Source: an uncultured Muribaculaceae bacterium
Lineage (GTDB): Bacteria; Bacteroidota; Bacteroidia; Bacteroidales; Muribaculaceae
Direction of reading: 5' to 3'
Assembly: GCA_910584665.1 (NCBI GenBank)
Contig: CAJUBL010000020.1
Location: forward strand, 1-44,695
Length of the DNA stretch: 44,695 nucleotides
In this document: positions 6,787-16,682 of the stretch, piece by piece
Numbering within the stretch: position 1 is the stretch's first letter
Layout of the letters: every line of letters begins with the position of its first letter
Made by a program: the position numbers and the translations under genes
The notes under the pieces: model-generated
The model's database searches: none
Told to the model about the DNA's origin: nothing
What the model saw: only the letters and a program-made list of their open reading frames with translations

Positions 6787-9570
6787 ATGAAGAGACTACT
6801 TCTCTTAGCCAGTGCAATTTGGCTTGTGTGCATCACAGCTGTGGCAGCACCCAACATCAATTGTGTAGGTCAGGTAGTAGACGAGCAGAACGAACCCATG
6901 GTCGGCGCTACAGTAAAAGCCGTGGGATCCAACGCTGCGTGTGCCACCGACATGGACGGTCAGTTCAAACTCAGTGTGCCATCCTCCTGCAAGGCACTAC
7001 AGGTAACCTATGTAGGTTACAAGACCGCCCGAATCAACATCAATGCCGACGGCAGGATCGGCACCATAACCATGGAGCCTGAAGCTACGATGCTGCAGGA
7101 CGTGGTTGTGACACAATCGGTAGGTCGCACCCGCCTCACCCCTGTTGCAATGTCTACCATAAAGGCTGACGAGATTGAAATCAAACTCGGCAATCAGGAA
7201 CTGCCCGAGGTACTGAAAACCACACCTGGTGTATGGGCTACCAAAGACGGCGGCGGCTTCGGCGATGCCAAGATCAACATACGTGGTTTCAAATCCAACA
7301 ATACCGCCACAATGGTCAACGGTGTTCCTGTCAATGATATGGAATGGGGCGGTATCTACTGGTCCAACTGGAGCGGTCTCGGAGACATTGTATCATCAAT
7401 GCAGGTTCAGCGCGGTCTCGGTGCCACGATCATCTCATCTCCTTCGTTCGGAGGTACGATAAACATGGTGACCAAGGGGCTTGACGCCAAGAAAGGCGGT
7501 ACAGCCTGGTACGGACTCGGCAACGACAACTCCATGAACTACGGTATCTCATTCTCTACCGGACTGATGAAGAACGGATGGGCTATGACCTTCCTCGGCT
7601 CACGCAAGACCGGTGACGGCTACATCCAGGGAACCGACTTCGAGGCATTCACATACTTCCTCAACATATCGAAACGCATCAATGAAAGCAACCAGATCTC
7701 TCTTACCGTAACCGGTGCGCCACAGACGCACTACAAGCGAAGCTCGTCGGACGGTCTCAGCATCCAGGAATGGCAGAACGTAGCCAACTACATGCCCAAA
7801 GGCGAGGCATATCGCTTCAATCCCACCTACGGTCTGGGACTTAACGGAGAGCGCAAAGCATCACAGTACAACTATTACAACAAACCCGTGATGATGCTCA
7901 ACCACGTGTGGCAGATCAACCCGAAATCATCACTTTCATCGGTTATCTACGCCTCTCTTGGTTCGGGCGGCGGAACAAGCGGCCAGGGCGCGCAGGTAGG
8001 AACCAGCTCAAGCACCTACTATGATTACTGGTATGGAGCAGACAGCAAGGGTAATCTAAACTGGAAATCAATAACCAACAATGGTGTTACCTACAACCTG
8101 CGTCACGGTAACGGTATGTTCGCCTACGACCAGATACAGCTCATGAACCAGGCCAGCACTACAGGCTCGCTCATGGTAATGTCAAACTCGGTCAACAACC
8201 ACCGCTGGTTCGGTGGCGTATCAAACTACAAGAACCAGCTTACCGACAGACTGGCAATCACCGCCGGCCTTGACATACGCTACTACTACGGAGAGCATAC
8301 CAACGAGATCTCAGATCTCTACAACGGCGCATACTTCATCGATTACTACCGCGCAGCATCAAACAACACCCGCACGTTTGCCACCGAGGCCGAGAAACTG
8401 GCCTACCAGCAACAGAAACTCGGTGTAGGAGATGTCGTTTACCGTAACTGGGACAGCCGCATATGGCAGGAAGGCGTATATGCACAGGCCGAATACAAGG
8501 CTTTTGATGACAAGCTCAACCTCGTACTCGCCGGTGCCATGAACCTCAATACATATACCCGCTATGAGCATCTGTATGTCAACGAAGACCAGAGTAAGTC
8601 ACCTACAAAGACATTTTTTGCCGGCAACATCAAGGCCGGAGCCAACTATAACATCGACCGTTATAACAACGTGTTTGTGAATGGCGGTTACATCACACGT
8701 GCGCCCTACCTGCAATATGGAGTATTTGTATCGCCGGCCAATTCCAACGCAGTCAACCCCAACCCGATCAACGAGAAGGTCGGAGCGGTAGAAATAGGCT
8801 ATGAGTACCACTCGCCCAAATTTGCCGCCCAGGTAAACGGCTATTTCATCCAGTGGATGGACCGTACCATGATCACCACAGGCACACTCGAATATGACAA
8901 CGACCGTTATACCGCTAACATGAACGGTGTCGACTCCCGCTACATGGGTGTTGAAGTCAACATGACTTATCTCCCTACCCGCTGGCTTGAGCTGACCGGT
9001 ATGTTCGCCTTCGCCGACAATACCTGGCAGAACAATCCGACCGGCTACTTCTACAACAGTCAGGGCCAGGCCCTCGCCAGCTTCGGCAGCACTGACGTTC
9101 CTGCTACCATCACCACGCCTCTTGCCGAGGATCATCTCCATGCCGAGATCGACCAGAAAGATATCAAGGTAGGAGGATCGGCCCAGCTGACCGCAGCTAT
9201 AGGTGCTCAGTTCAAGCCTTTCAAGGGCTTCCGCATCGGTGCCGACTGGACATGCAACGCCCGCAACTACAGCGACTTCCAGCTCAACAGCCGTAGCAGC
9301 ACCACACTGACCCCTGGCAAGCCGCTTGTTATCAACGACCCATGGCGTATACCTTTCGGCAATCAGCTTGACATGAATGCCAGCTACAGCTTCCCCATCA
9401 CCGGCGGGCTGCGTTGCACATTCTCGGCCAACGTCTATAACGTGTTCAACAACTACTATATCATGGACGCTTACACCGACCATGCTTCGAAGGGTACATG
9501 GGAGAATGCATTCCGCGTGTTCTACAGCTACGGTCGCACGTTCAGCCTACGTTGCAAACTCTATTTCTAA
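6787..9570 (+). CDS. TonB-dependent outer-membrane receptor with N-terminal carboxypeptidase-regulatory-like domain
   Basis: A 927-residue outer-membrane active transporter energised by TonB. The start at 6787 gives a clean signal peptide (MKRLLLLASAIWLVCITAVAA). Next is a CarboxypepD-regulatory-like beta domain (about 26-98, with the GATV..G..D..G.F pattern and YVGYK), then a TonB-box-like segment and plug domain (about 103-225, containing LKTTPGVWATKDGGGFGDAKI and the NIRGFK motif). The rest is a barrel ending in an aromatic residue (CKLYF). It is shorter than typical SusC proteins and is followed after 29 bases by a lipoprotein that is not SusD. The substrate is unknown. Confidence 0.93.
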   Translation: MKRLLLLASAIWLVCITAVAAPNINCVGQVVDEQNEPMVGATVKAVGSNAACATDMDGQFKLSVPSSCKALQVTYVGYKTARININADGRIGTITMEPEATMLQDVVVTQSVGRTRLTPVAMSTIKADEIEIKLGNQELPEVLKTTPGVWATKDGGGFGDAKINIRGFKSNNTATMVNGVPVNDMEWGGIYWSNWSGLGDIVSSMQVQRGLGATIISSPSFGGTINMVTKGLDAKKGGTAWYGLGNDNSMNYGISFSTGLMKNGWAMTFLGSRKTGDGYIQGTDFEAFTYFLNISKRINESNQISLTVTGAPQTHYKRSSSDGLSIQEWQNVANYMPKGEAYRFNPTYGLGLNGERKASQYNYYNKPVMMLNHVWQINPKSSLSSVIYASLGSGGGTSGQGAQVGTSSSTYYDYWYGADSKGNLNWKSITNNGVTYNLRHGNGMFAYDQIQLMNQASTTGSLMVMSNSVNNHRWFGGVSNYKNQLTDRLAITAGLDIRYYYGEHTNEISDLYNGAYFIDYYRAASNNTRTFATEAEKLAYQQQKLGVGDVVYRNWDSRIWQEGVYAQAEYKAFDDKLNLVLAGAMNLNTYTRYEHLYVNEDQSKSPTKTFFAGNIKAGANYNIDRYNNVFVNGGYITRAPYLQYGVFVSPANSNAVNPNPINEKVGAVEIGYEYHSPKFAAQVNGYFIQWMDRTMITTGTLEYDNDRYTANMNGVDSRYMGVEVNMTYLPTRWLELTGMFAFADNTWQNNPTGYFYNSQGQALASFGSTDVPATITTPLAEDHLHAEIDQKDIKVGGSAQLTAAIGAQFKPFKGFRIGADWTCNARNYSDFQLNSRSSTTLTPGKPLVINDPWRIPFGNQLDMNASYSFPITGGLRCTFSANVYNVFNNYYIMDAYTDHASKGTWENAFRVFYSYGRTFSLRCKLYF

Positions 9571-9599
9571 TCAATAGCAACCCATAGTTAAATAAAATT

Positions 9600-11624
9600 A
9601 TGAACAACAAGATATTAAACTCCTTTCTTACCGCCGGTATGACACTTGCACTCGCAAGCTGTGGTGAGAATACCTGGAACGACCATTATCTCGATGGATT
9701 CGAGGGCGGAGCCAACTATAACAAGCCTTCGAGCTCCGAGGGGACCTACACCATCACCGAGGAAGACTATGACGCTATCTCCAAACTGCTCCAGTCCAAG
9801 GCCACTACCGATGAGGAGACCAATGCGGCCAAGGCAATCGGCACTAATCATTACTTCGACAATGCCAGCGTTTATCCCGCATCGGTCGCTCTCCCTTTCT
9901 TCATGGAGACGAAGTCTTTCCCCTATTATCTCGATCCGGCCGAATCAAGAGTTGCGGTAACCTACAAAGAGGCATCGGAAGTTGCACCTGAGATTTCAGC
10001 AATTTCAGGAGGTATCAGCTACACTCTATCTTCGGCCGACTATACCAAAGTGCCGGCCGGCGATGTCGCCGCCGGAATCCCCGACATTCTGAAAGCCCAA
10101 TTTGGTGATGCTGCCGACGGTTCATATGCCACAGTAAGCTACAGCAACAATGTCGAAGAGACCTCGGGCAGAGCTGCTATGTCAAGAGGCACAGGCTCAC
10201 GTGCGGATGGTTTTACTCTGTCAAACGTACTTGGTTCACTTACCAAAGGAAACGACATAAGCATCAACGGCTATGTTGCGGCCATCTCGACTCAAGGACC
10301 TATCGTAACCGATGCCGCCGGATCGGTATTCGTTTACTCTCCAAGCAATAACAGTGATCTTAAAGTCGGAGATCAGGTAACTATCAATTCAACGGTTGAC
10401 TCTTACAACTATGGATTCCAGATTAAACGCGGTTCCACTGCTCAGGTAATGGGTAGCCAGACTGTAACATATCCGACCCCCAGAACATGGACAGGAGCTG
10501 AGGTTGACAAGTTTGTGGCTGATGCTATGGCAAGCGGAGCCACCCCAATCTCTCCTGTATACTCGACATTCAAAGGTAAAGCCATCGTCAGCGGCAGCTA
10601 CATCAACATAGAGCTTGACGGCACAACCGTACAGCTGAGTCCCTATGGAGCTACAACCGAAATCAAAGAGGCTATTGCCGACGGATTTGACGTTGTTATC
10701 GAAGGTTATGTAATGGCTATTGCCAGCAAAGGCAAATACCTCAATACCGTGGTTACCAAAGCCACTACTATCCTGCCCGAAGTTACTCCCGACATGACTG
10801 CAGTTTACCAGCTGGTTGACGGCGAGTGGATTGTAGCCAGCAACGCCATCGCCTTGAATCTTGCCGACTACGAGGCCATGGGATTCGAGAACAACAAGCT
10901 CGAAAATGCAGGTGAATATATTCCGATGTACCTTAAGAACAAGTATCAGTATGCACTGAGTGGCGACCAGAAGTTTGTAGTATATAACGGTAACAAGTGC
11001 AGCCTGTTTGTATACGACGGTACAAAGTGGATTCTCAATGACAATGCTCTCGAGACTGTTACAGCACGTTACACCAAAGGTAATAAATCGTGGTCGTTCA
11101 CCAAATATCTCGGCAAAGCCGTATTCAGGGAATTCAATCAGGCTGCAATCCTTATGAACCGCAGCTATCTGTTTGCATGCGACAACCAGGCCGCAACTCC
11201 TGTCGCAGCCGGAAAGACGTATGGTTATCTGTCGGCAGTTACAGTCCCGCTTAAGAATGGTGTGATCGAATTGGCTACCGATGAATATGCTTTTACAATC
11301 ACCGACTCTTACACCATCAAGGAAACTGATGAAACCATCAAATGCCCGGAGGGAAAATTCCTGATGCACGATAGCTCCAACCGCTATTTCTACCTCACCG
11401 GTTCATATAATAGTCCCAACTTCAACACCGCTCCCGTGATAAACAATGGTGTCATTGACGAGACATATCTGTTCACTGCCCAAAACAACGGTGATGGCAC
11501 ATGGTCGATCACCCGTGGCGAACAGACAATGCGTCTGTCAACATCACATGGCAGCTATGGCTTCTATACTCCCGCCAATACCGGCGAGGGCATGCTGTTG
11601 CCTTCACTCTATCTTCTTGACTGA
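9600..11624 (+). CDS. Large lipoprotein partner of the TonB receptor, OB-fold-like repeats
   Basis: A 674-residue lipoprotein (lipobox ALASC, Cys21), probably on the cell surface. I see three parts. Residues about 50-120 contain TYTITEEDYDAI and VALPFFMETKSFPYYL, a pattern I recall from other Bacteroidales surface lipoproteins. Two consecutive beta-rich segments (about 205-290 and 310-395), with ISINGYVAAIST and VVIEGYVMAIAS, look like OB-fold domains of the type that follows such segments. The C-terminal half (about 400-674) is Tyr/Asn/Gly-rich and unassigned. It shares the receptor's operon and ends at a strong terminator, so it is probably a substrate-capturing or cargo lipoprotein. The OB-fold call is inference, and no catalytic motif is visible. 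Confidence 0.8.
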   Translation: MNNKILNSFLTAGMTLALASCGENTWNDHYLDGFEGGANYNKPSSSEGTYTITEEDYDAISKLLQSKATTDEETNAAKAIGTNHYFDNASVYPASVALPFFMETKSFPYYLDPAESRVAVTYKEASEVAPEISAISGGISYTLSSADYTKVPAGDVAAGIPDILKAQFGDAADGSYATVSYSNNVEETSGRAAMSRGTGSRADGFTLSNVLGSLTKGNDISINGYVAAISTQGPIVTDAAGSVFVYSPSNNSDLKVGDQVTINSTVDSYNYGFQIKRGSTAQVMGSQTVTYPTPRTWTGAEVDKFVADAMASGATPISPVYSTFKGKAIVSGSYINIELDGTTVQLSPYGATTEIKEAIADGFDVVIEGYVMAIASKGKYLNTVVTKATTILPEVTPDMTAVYQLVDGEWIVASNAIALNLADYEAMGFENNKLENAGEYIPMYLKNKYQYALSGDQKFVVYNGNKCSLFVYDGTKWILNDNALETVTARYTKGNKSWSFTKYLGKAVFREFNQAAILMNRSYLFACDNQAATPVAAGKTYGYLSAVTVPLKNGVIELATDEYAFTITDSYTIKETDETIKCPEGKFLMHDSSNRYFYLTGSYNSPNFNTAPVINNGVIDETYLFTAQNNGDGTWSITRGEQTMRLSTSHGSYGFYTPANTGEGMLLPSLYLLD

Positions 11625-11644
11625 TCATTAAGTTCAGATAATAC

Positions 11645-11686
11645 AAAAATCCGGGGCAGTCACGAGCGACTGCCCCGGATTTTTTT
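11645..11686 (+). terminator. Strong rho-independent terminator of the TonB receptor operon
   Basis: CCGGGGCAGTC (11651-11661) pairs perfectly with GACTGCCCCGG (11668-11678) around a six-base loop. Flanking A and T runs extend the stem and supply the T tract. Confidence 0.93.
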
Positions 11687-11730
11687 CACGAGCAGATGTA
11701 CTTTATCAATACAAGAGACGTTATAATAAT

Positions 11731-12300
11731 ATGGAAAACGAGATTTTGCTTGAGACACACCCCTGGGAGCCTTTTGTGCCAGACGGTGCCCGTGTGCTCA
11801 TAATGGGCACATTCCCGCCGCAACCCAAACGGTGGTCAATGGATTTCTATTATCCCAACCGCACCAACGATTTCTGGCCGATGATGGGACTGATATATTA
11901 CGGTGACCGGCGGGCTCTGCTACAACCTGACGGACGGCACTTCGATCTTGACAAGATCAAACGGATGCTGACCGAGAATCATATTGCTCTGCACGACACC
12001 GGCCGACAGGTGCGCCGTCTGAAGGGAAATGCCAGCGACAAGTTCCTTGAGATCGTCACACCGGTCCCGCTCTACGACATACTTGCCGGGATGCCCGATT
12101 GCCACACAATAGCAACTACAGGAGAAAAAGCGGCAGGAGTGATATCCCTGCTGACCGGCACACCGCTACCCCGAATGGGCGAGATGGTAATCTCATCAGA
12201 CGGTCTCAACATATGGCGTATGCCATCGACCAGCCGCGCTTACCCCCTGCCCCTCGAGCAGAAAGCCGCCTACTATACTACGATGCTACGTAATATCTGA
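11731..12300 (+). CDS. Uracil-DNA glycosylase superfamily protein (Mug-like)
   Basis: A 189-residue probable base-excision repair enzyme. IMGTFPP (24-30) occupies the place of the GINPG-like motif 1 of Mug/TDG proteins, NRTNDFWPMMG (43-53) resembles the conserved N..FW segment, and MPSTSRAYP (164-172) resembles the C-terminal NPS.. DNA-intercalation motif. The length matches the family. Proteins of this type are widespread in Bacteroidales and usually annotated only at superfamily level, so the lesion recognised (uracil, G:T mismatch or another) is unknown. It stands alone between a terminator and the promoter of the next operon. Confidence 0.82.
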   Translation: MENEILLETHPWEPFVPDGARVLIMGTFPPQPKRWSMDFYYPNRTNDFWPMMGLIYYGDRRALLQPDGRHFDLDKIKRMLTENHIALHDTGRQVRRLKGNASDKFLEIVTPVPLYDILAGMPDCHTIATTGEKAAGVISLLTGTPLPRMGEMVISSDGLNIWRMPSTSRAYPLPLEQKAAYYTTMLRNI

Positions 12301-12505
12301 GGGCAGCCACATTCAAAATTTTTAAGCACAGATTCTTTCTATACTTTACTTCGAAATCGTTCTAAGCGGATAATTAAAGCTTAACGCGAATCGTTGATTA
12401 TAAGTTTCATCCGGATTAAAGGTTAACCACGAGTTCCTGTTACGCTTCGCTCAGGCATCTCTGACTCCGTCTCAGATACTCTCGCCCGGCAAATTCAAAA
12501 TAAAT

Positions 12506-12537
12506 TTTGATTTGCTCTCGACTTATTCGTATCTTTG
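12506..12537 (+). promoter_or_regulatory. Bacteroidota-type promoter of the dedA-rpe-ftsK-lolA-trxB operon
   Basis: TTTG (12506-12509), 20 bases, then TATCTTTG (12530-12537), both perfect matches to consensus. The leader is short, about 18 bases to the ATG at 12561. The 260-base gap upstream shows no gene I can support. Confidence 0.72.
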
Positions 12538-12560
12538 TATATTGAAAAATATACACTGTT

Positions 12561-13271
12561 ATGATTGATCTGATAATCACCTGCATATCTACCCCCGACT
12601 CATGGGATGCCCTCGGTATCTTCAACTGGTTCATGGACAATGCCAGTTACTGGCTCGTATTCTTCCTGATGGTGATCGAGAGTTCATTCATCCCATTCCC
12701 AAGTGAGGTGATTGTACCGCCCGCCGCCTATCTGGCAACATCACGGATGGTCACAGCCTCCCAGACAGGCGCCGACATGAACATAGTCATGGTTGTACTG
12801 GTCGCCACACTCGGGGCTATCGTCGGAGCACTGTTCAACTATTACCTCTCGGTATGGGTAGGACGACCTGTAATCTACAGATTTGCAGACAGCCGTCTGG
12901 GCCACGCCTGTCTGCTCTCCCGCGAGAAAGTCGAGAATGCCGAACAATATTTTGACCGGCACGGCTCGGTATCGACTTTCATAGGACGTCTTATACCCGC
13001 TGTACGACAACTCATCTCCATACCAGCCGGTCTGGCCCGCATGAACATAGTGAAATTCATCATCTTCACCGGTCTGGGAGCACTTGTATGGAACACAATC
13101 CTGGCAACTCTCGGCTGGTGGCTCGGTACTATGTATGGCCGAGACGAGCTACAGCCTAAAATCGAGGAATACAACACATATCTCACCATAGCCGGCTGTA
13201 TCCTCCTTGGCATCTGCGTTCTATATATTCTTTTCAATGCCCTGAAGCCCCGCAACCGTCAGGCAGCCTGA
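12561..13271 (+). CDS. DedA/VTT-family membrane protein
   Basis: A 236-residue inner-membrane protein of the DedA (SNARE-associated/VTT) family. Some members act as undecaprenyl-phosphate or phosphatidylethanolamine flippases. The family motifs are visible: ESSFIPFPSEVIVPP (40-54, with acidic E40 and E49) and GRLIPAVRQLISIPAG (142-157, with R143 and R149). Hydrophobic segments lie at about 30-60, 75-98, 150-185 and 195-225. It probably heads the operon leading to rpe and ftsK, with 46 bases to rpe. Which lipid it moves is not shown by sequence. Confidence 0.9.
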   Translation: MIDLIITCISTPDSWDALGIFNWFMDNASYWLVFFLMVIESSFIPFPSEVIVPPAAYLATSRMVTASQTGADMNIVMVVLVATLGAIVGALFNYYLSVWVGRPVIYRFADSRLGHACLLSREKVENAEQYFDRHGSVSTFIGRLIPAVRQLISIPAGLARMNIVKFIIFTGLGALVWNTILATLGWWLGTMYGRDELQPKIEEYNTYLTIAGCILLGICVLYILFNALKPRNRQAA

Positions 13272-13317
13272 ATAAGGACAACATCTCTTCTCCACCAATC
13301 CAATATAAGTAGTCACA

Positions 13318-13980
13318 ATGTTAGTTTCTCCGTCACTATTAGCCGCAAACTTCGGCAATCTGGAACAGGATATACACATGATCAACGACAGTGAAGCAGA
13401 TATGCTTCACCTTGATGTCATGGACGGGGTCTTCGTACCCAACATCTCGTTTGGCTTTCCCGTGCTGAAAGCTGTAAACAGACTATGTACCAAACCTCTT
13501 GACGTTCACCTTATGATAGTCGAACCCCAGAAGTTCGTCACACGTGTGCGCGATATCGGCGCCTCAATCATGAATGTCCACCAGGAAGCCTGCCTGCATC
13601 TTGACCGCACCATACACGAGATAAAGCAGGCCGGCATGAAGGCAGCCGTAACTCTCAACCCCGCCACACCGGTATCTACACTCGTCGACATCATAGCCGA
13701 ACTCGACATGGTACTGCTGATGTCTGTCAATCCGGGGTTCGGCGGACAGAAATTCATTGAAAATACGATCACAAAGGTCCAGCGGCTCAAAGCTCTAATA
13801 GCCGAGACCGGCTCCCAGGCCCTCATCGAGATTGACGGCGGTGTGAATTTAGAGACAGGCACACGTCTGGCCCTGGCCGGAGCCGACATCCTCGTAGCCG
13901 GCAGCTATGTATTCAATGCCAACGACCCGCTCGCCACCATCCACCAGCTAAAAAATCTGACAATAAATGGACCGATATAA
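13318..13980 (+). CDS. rpe: Ribulose-phosphate 3-epimerase
   Basis: A 220-residue cytoplasmic TIM-barrel enzyme interconverting D-ribulose-5-phosphate and D-xylulose-5-phosphate in the pentose phosphate pathway. The metal and catalytic residues are visible: His31 and Asp33 in HLDVMDG, His64 in DVHLMI and Asp173 in EIDGG. The phosphate-binding loop includes SVNPGFGGQ (136-144). Length is normal. Its last 14 bases overlap the start of ftsK, so translation is probably coupled. D-xylulose-5-phosphate is also the product of the arabinose operon at 31.8-39.3 kb, giving a metabolic link. Confidence 0.96.
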   Translation: MLVSPSLLAANFGNLEQDIHMINDSEADMLHLDVMDGVFVPNISFGFPVLKAVNRLCTKPLDVHLMIVEPQKFVTRVRDIGASIMNVHQEACLHLDRTIHEIKQAGMKAAVTLNPATPVSTLVDIIAELDMVLLMSVNPGFGGQKFIENTITKVQRLKALIAETGSQALIEIDGGVNLETGTRLALAGADILVAGSYVFNANDPLATIHQLKNLTINGPI

Positions 13981-16651
13981 TCACACTATCGACTACGATC
14001 CCGACTCGATGAACGACCCTGATACTTTGGCTGAATCCGATTCTGATAATGTCGCAGTATCACGCAGACCTCGTCGCCGTCGCAAGAAAGACACACCCGA
14101 CACTGATGAACGACGCGCAGCCCATGAGGAATTAAACATCACGTCAGAACCTCACCGATGGCCTGCATTCATACGTTTCTTTCTCGACAAGCGCACACAC
14201 GCTGTGACAGGCATAATATTCATACTTTCAGCGGCCTATCTGGTGATCGCAGCAATGTCCTACTTCTCAAATGCAGCTGACGATCAGAGCCGCCTCAACA
14301 CTTTCACGGTGGAACAGATGATCGCACGAGGCATCACGGTCGAGAATGTCGCCGGCCCGGCCGGCGCAACCGCCGCCCACATGTTACTCACCCACGGTCT
14401 TGGCATCGGATCGCTTGTACTTGTTGTATACCTCATAATTCTGGGACTTGCGCTTACAGGAATCAAAAAAAATCCGCATTTCTGGAGTCTCACTCTCAAG
14501 TGTCTTGTCTCGGCAATAGGCATCTCGCTTATAACGGGTCTCGTCGATCTGTATCTCAATCTCGAGAGTGTCTTTCCATATGGCGGATACCACGGACGCT
14601 ACATCAATCTATGGCTCATAGCCCGCATACAATGGATAGGTGCCGTAGGCATCAGCCTTGTGCTGACAGCCATCCTTACCTACATGTATATCAATGATAT
14701 CGTCAAATTCATAAACCGCGTCAAGGCAGCATACCGGAAGGCTCGTCCGGCACTGACACAGGCTGTCGACCATGAGGCCGAAAGACTTGGCGACGATCTT
14801 AATGCCGAACAGGACAAAGAACCGGAGAACAACGAAGATCCAGCCGATGATCACTCTGCCTACATGCCACAAGACGACGCATACGATGACACCGGAACTG
14901 ACACAGAGATGATGCCTGTAAACGTAAGTTTTGACGATGATGCCTTCACCAGCGAAAACGCCATAGACCTGCCCGCCCGTAAAGATGAGGAAGAAAAAAA
15001 ATCCGGCCGACCCGAAGGACAGGCAGAACAGGAACCTGATGACAAACCGGACACCAATACAGCCCGGCAAACCTCCCCGACAGTGGAGACTATCTCTGTA
15101 ACTCCAGACTTCGACATCAACATTACAAAGATCGAGGAAGGCAACGAAGATACATCGACGCTATACGATCCTACAGCTGAACTGTCCCGTTACCAGCGTC
15201 CATCGCTCGAACTGCTGGTAAACCGCGTCAGCAAAGGAAACACTGTCGACCGTGAGGAACAGGACGAAAATAAGGAACGTATAACCAAGACGCTAAAGGA
15301 CTACGGCATACCCATCTCTAAGATACAGGCTACCGTAGGCCCGACCGTCACCCTCTACGAGATAATCCCGGCCGAAGGCGTGCGTATAGCCAAAATCAAA
15401 CGCCTTGAGGACGATATAGCGCTGAGCCTGGCCGCTCTGGGCATACGTATCATAGCACCGATTCCCGGCAAAGGTACTATAGGCATAGAGGTCCCCAACA
15501 AGGACCCGCAGACCGTATCCATGCGTCAGGTACTCGGTTCCAAAGCCTTCCAGGAGTGTAAATACCAGCTTCCTATGGCAATGGGCGCTACCATATCAAA
15601 CGATATCTATATCGCCGACCTGGCCAAGATGCCCCACCTGCTCGTAGCAGGTGCCACCGGGCAAGGTAAGTCGGTAGGCCTCAATGCCATCATAGCCTCG
15701 CTACTATATAAAAAACACCCGAGCGAACTGAAGTTTGTTCTTGTCGATCCCAAGATGGTCGAATTCAGTCTATACAGTAAACTTCAGTACCACTTCATGG
15801 CACAGCTCGAAGACGAGACTGATCCGGTCATCACTGAACCTGAAAAGGTAGAACGGACACTCAACTCACTATGTGTCGAGATGGACAACCGCTATAATCT
15901 GCTCAAGGATGCCAACGTACGCTCTATCACCGAGTACAACGAAAAATTTGCCGAGCACCGTCTCAACCCCGAGAAAGGGCACCGCTACCTGCCATATATT
16001 GTCATTATCGTTGACGAATTTGCCGACCTGATAATGATGTCGGGCAAAGCGATAGAAACCCCCATAGCACGCATCGCACAAAAAGCCCGTGCTGTAGGCA
16101 TGCATATGATCATAGCCACACAACGGCCTTCAACCAATGTGATTACCGGTATAATCAAGGCCAACTTTCCAGGACGAATAGCATTCCGCGTCTCACAGAT
16201 GGTCGACAGCAAGACCATTCTCGACCGTACAGGTGCCAATCAGCTGATAGGCCGCGGCGACATGCTGTTTTCACATAACGGATCAATGGAGCGTGTACAA
16301 TGTGCGTTCATCGACACCCCCGAGGTGGAGGCACTCGTCGACAATATCAGCAGCCAGACCGGATTTGACCATCCCTACTATCTGCCCGAACCACCGTCGA
16401 CCGAGGGCGACATATCTCTGGGATCGATCACAGACCGCGACCCGCTGTTCGAAGACGCGGCACGCTTCCTGTGTGCCGGAGGTGATACGGCATCGACATC
16501 TTCGCTGCAACGCAAGTTCTCGATCGGTTACAACCGGGCCGGTAAAATCATGGACCAGCTTGAGTCGGCCGGCATAGTAAGCGCCGCTCAGGGCAGCAAG
16601 CCCCGGAATGTCCTTGTTGACCTGTACCAGCTTGACTCCATACTTCAATAG
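13967..16651 (+). CDS. ftsK: DNA translocase FtsK/SpoIIIE family
   Basis: An 894-residue septum-associated ATPase that pumps chromosomal DNA during division and supports XerCD recombination at dif. A basic cytoplasmic N-terminus (RRPRRRRKK) precedes four membrane helices (about 75-245). A low-complexity acidic linker follows (about 260-400), then the alpha and beta motor domains with Walker A GATGQGKS (562-569) and Walker B ending DE at 683-684. A winged-helix gamma domain (about 825-890) would read KOPS-like orienting sequences. The start overlaps rpe by 14 bases; Met15 at 14009 is an alternative. lolA follows after 31 bases, the same order as in E. coli. Confidence 0.95.
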   Translation: MDRYNHTIDYDPDSMNDPDTLAESDSDNVAVSRRPRRRRKKDTPDTDERRAAHEELNITSEPHRWPAFIRFFLDKRTHAVTGIIFILSAAYLVIAAMSYFSNAADDQSRLNTFTVEQMIARGITVENVAGPAGATAAHMLLTHGLGIGSLVLVVYLIILGLALTGIKKNPHFWSLTLKCLVSAIGISLITGLVDLYLNLESVFPYGGYHGRYINLWLIARIQWIGAVGISLVLTAILTYMYINDIVKFINRVKAAYRKARPALTQAVDHEAERLGDDLNAEQDKEPENNEDPADDHSAYMPQDDAYDDTGTDTEMMPVNVSFDDDAFTSENAIDLPARKDEEEKKSGRPEGQAEQEPDDKPDTNTARQTSPTVETISVTPDFDINITKIEEGNEDTSTLYDPTAELSRYQRPSLELLVNRVSKGNTVDREEQDENKERITKTLKDYGIPISKIQATVGPTVTLYEIIPAEGVRIAKIKRLEDDIALSLAALGIRIIAPIPGKGTIGIEVPNKDPQTVSMRQVLGSKAFQECKYQLPMAMGATISNDIYIADLAKMPHLLVAGATGQGKSVGLNAIIASLLYKKHPSELKFVLVDPKMVEFSLYSKLQYHFMAQLEDETDPVITEPEKVERTLNSLCVEMDNRYNLLKDANVRSITEYNEKFAEHRLNPEKGHRYLPYIVIIVDEFADLIMMSGKAIETPIARIAQKARAVGMHMIIATQRPSTNVITGIIKANFPGRIAFRVSQMVDSKTILDRTGANQLIGRGDMLFSHNGSMERVQCAFIDTPEVEALVDNISSQTGFDHPYYLPEPPSTEGDISLGSITDRDPLFEDAARFLCAGGDTASTSSLQRKFSIGYNRAGKIMDQLESAGIVSAAQGSKPRNVLVDLYQLDSILQ

Positions 16652-16682
16652 ACAATCCCGAACATATATCACGCATACATAA

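Noticed and set aside
8599..9483. Minus-strand open frame opposite the TonB receptor barrel
   Set aside because: Its composition is explained by the codon use of the barrel on the other strand; no motif or start signal.
10389..11369. Long minus-strand open frame opposite the lipoprotein gene
   Set aside because: It is a shadow of the real reading frame with no recognisable motif and no promoter.
6787..11624. A SusC/SusD polysaccharide utilisation locus
   Set aside because: The lipoprotein has no SusD-like features and there are no glycoside hydrolases or sensor-regulators nearby.
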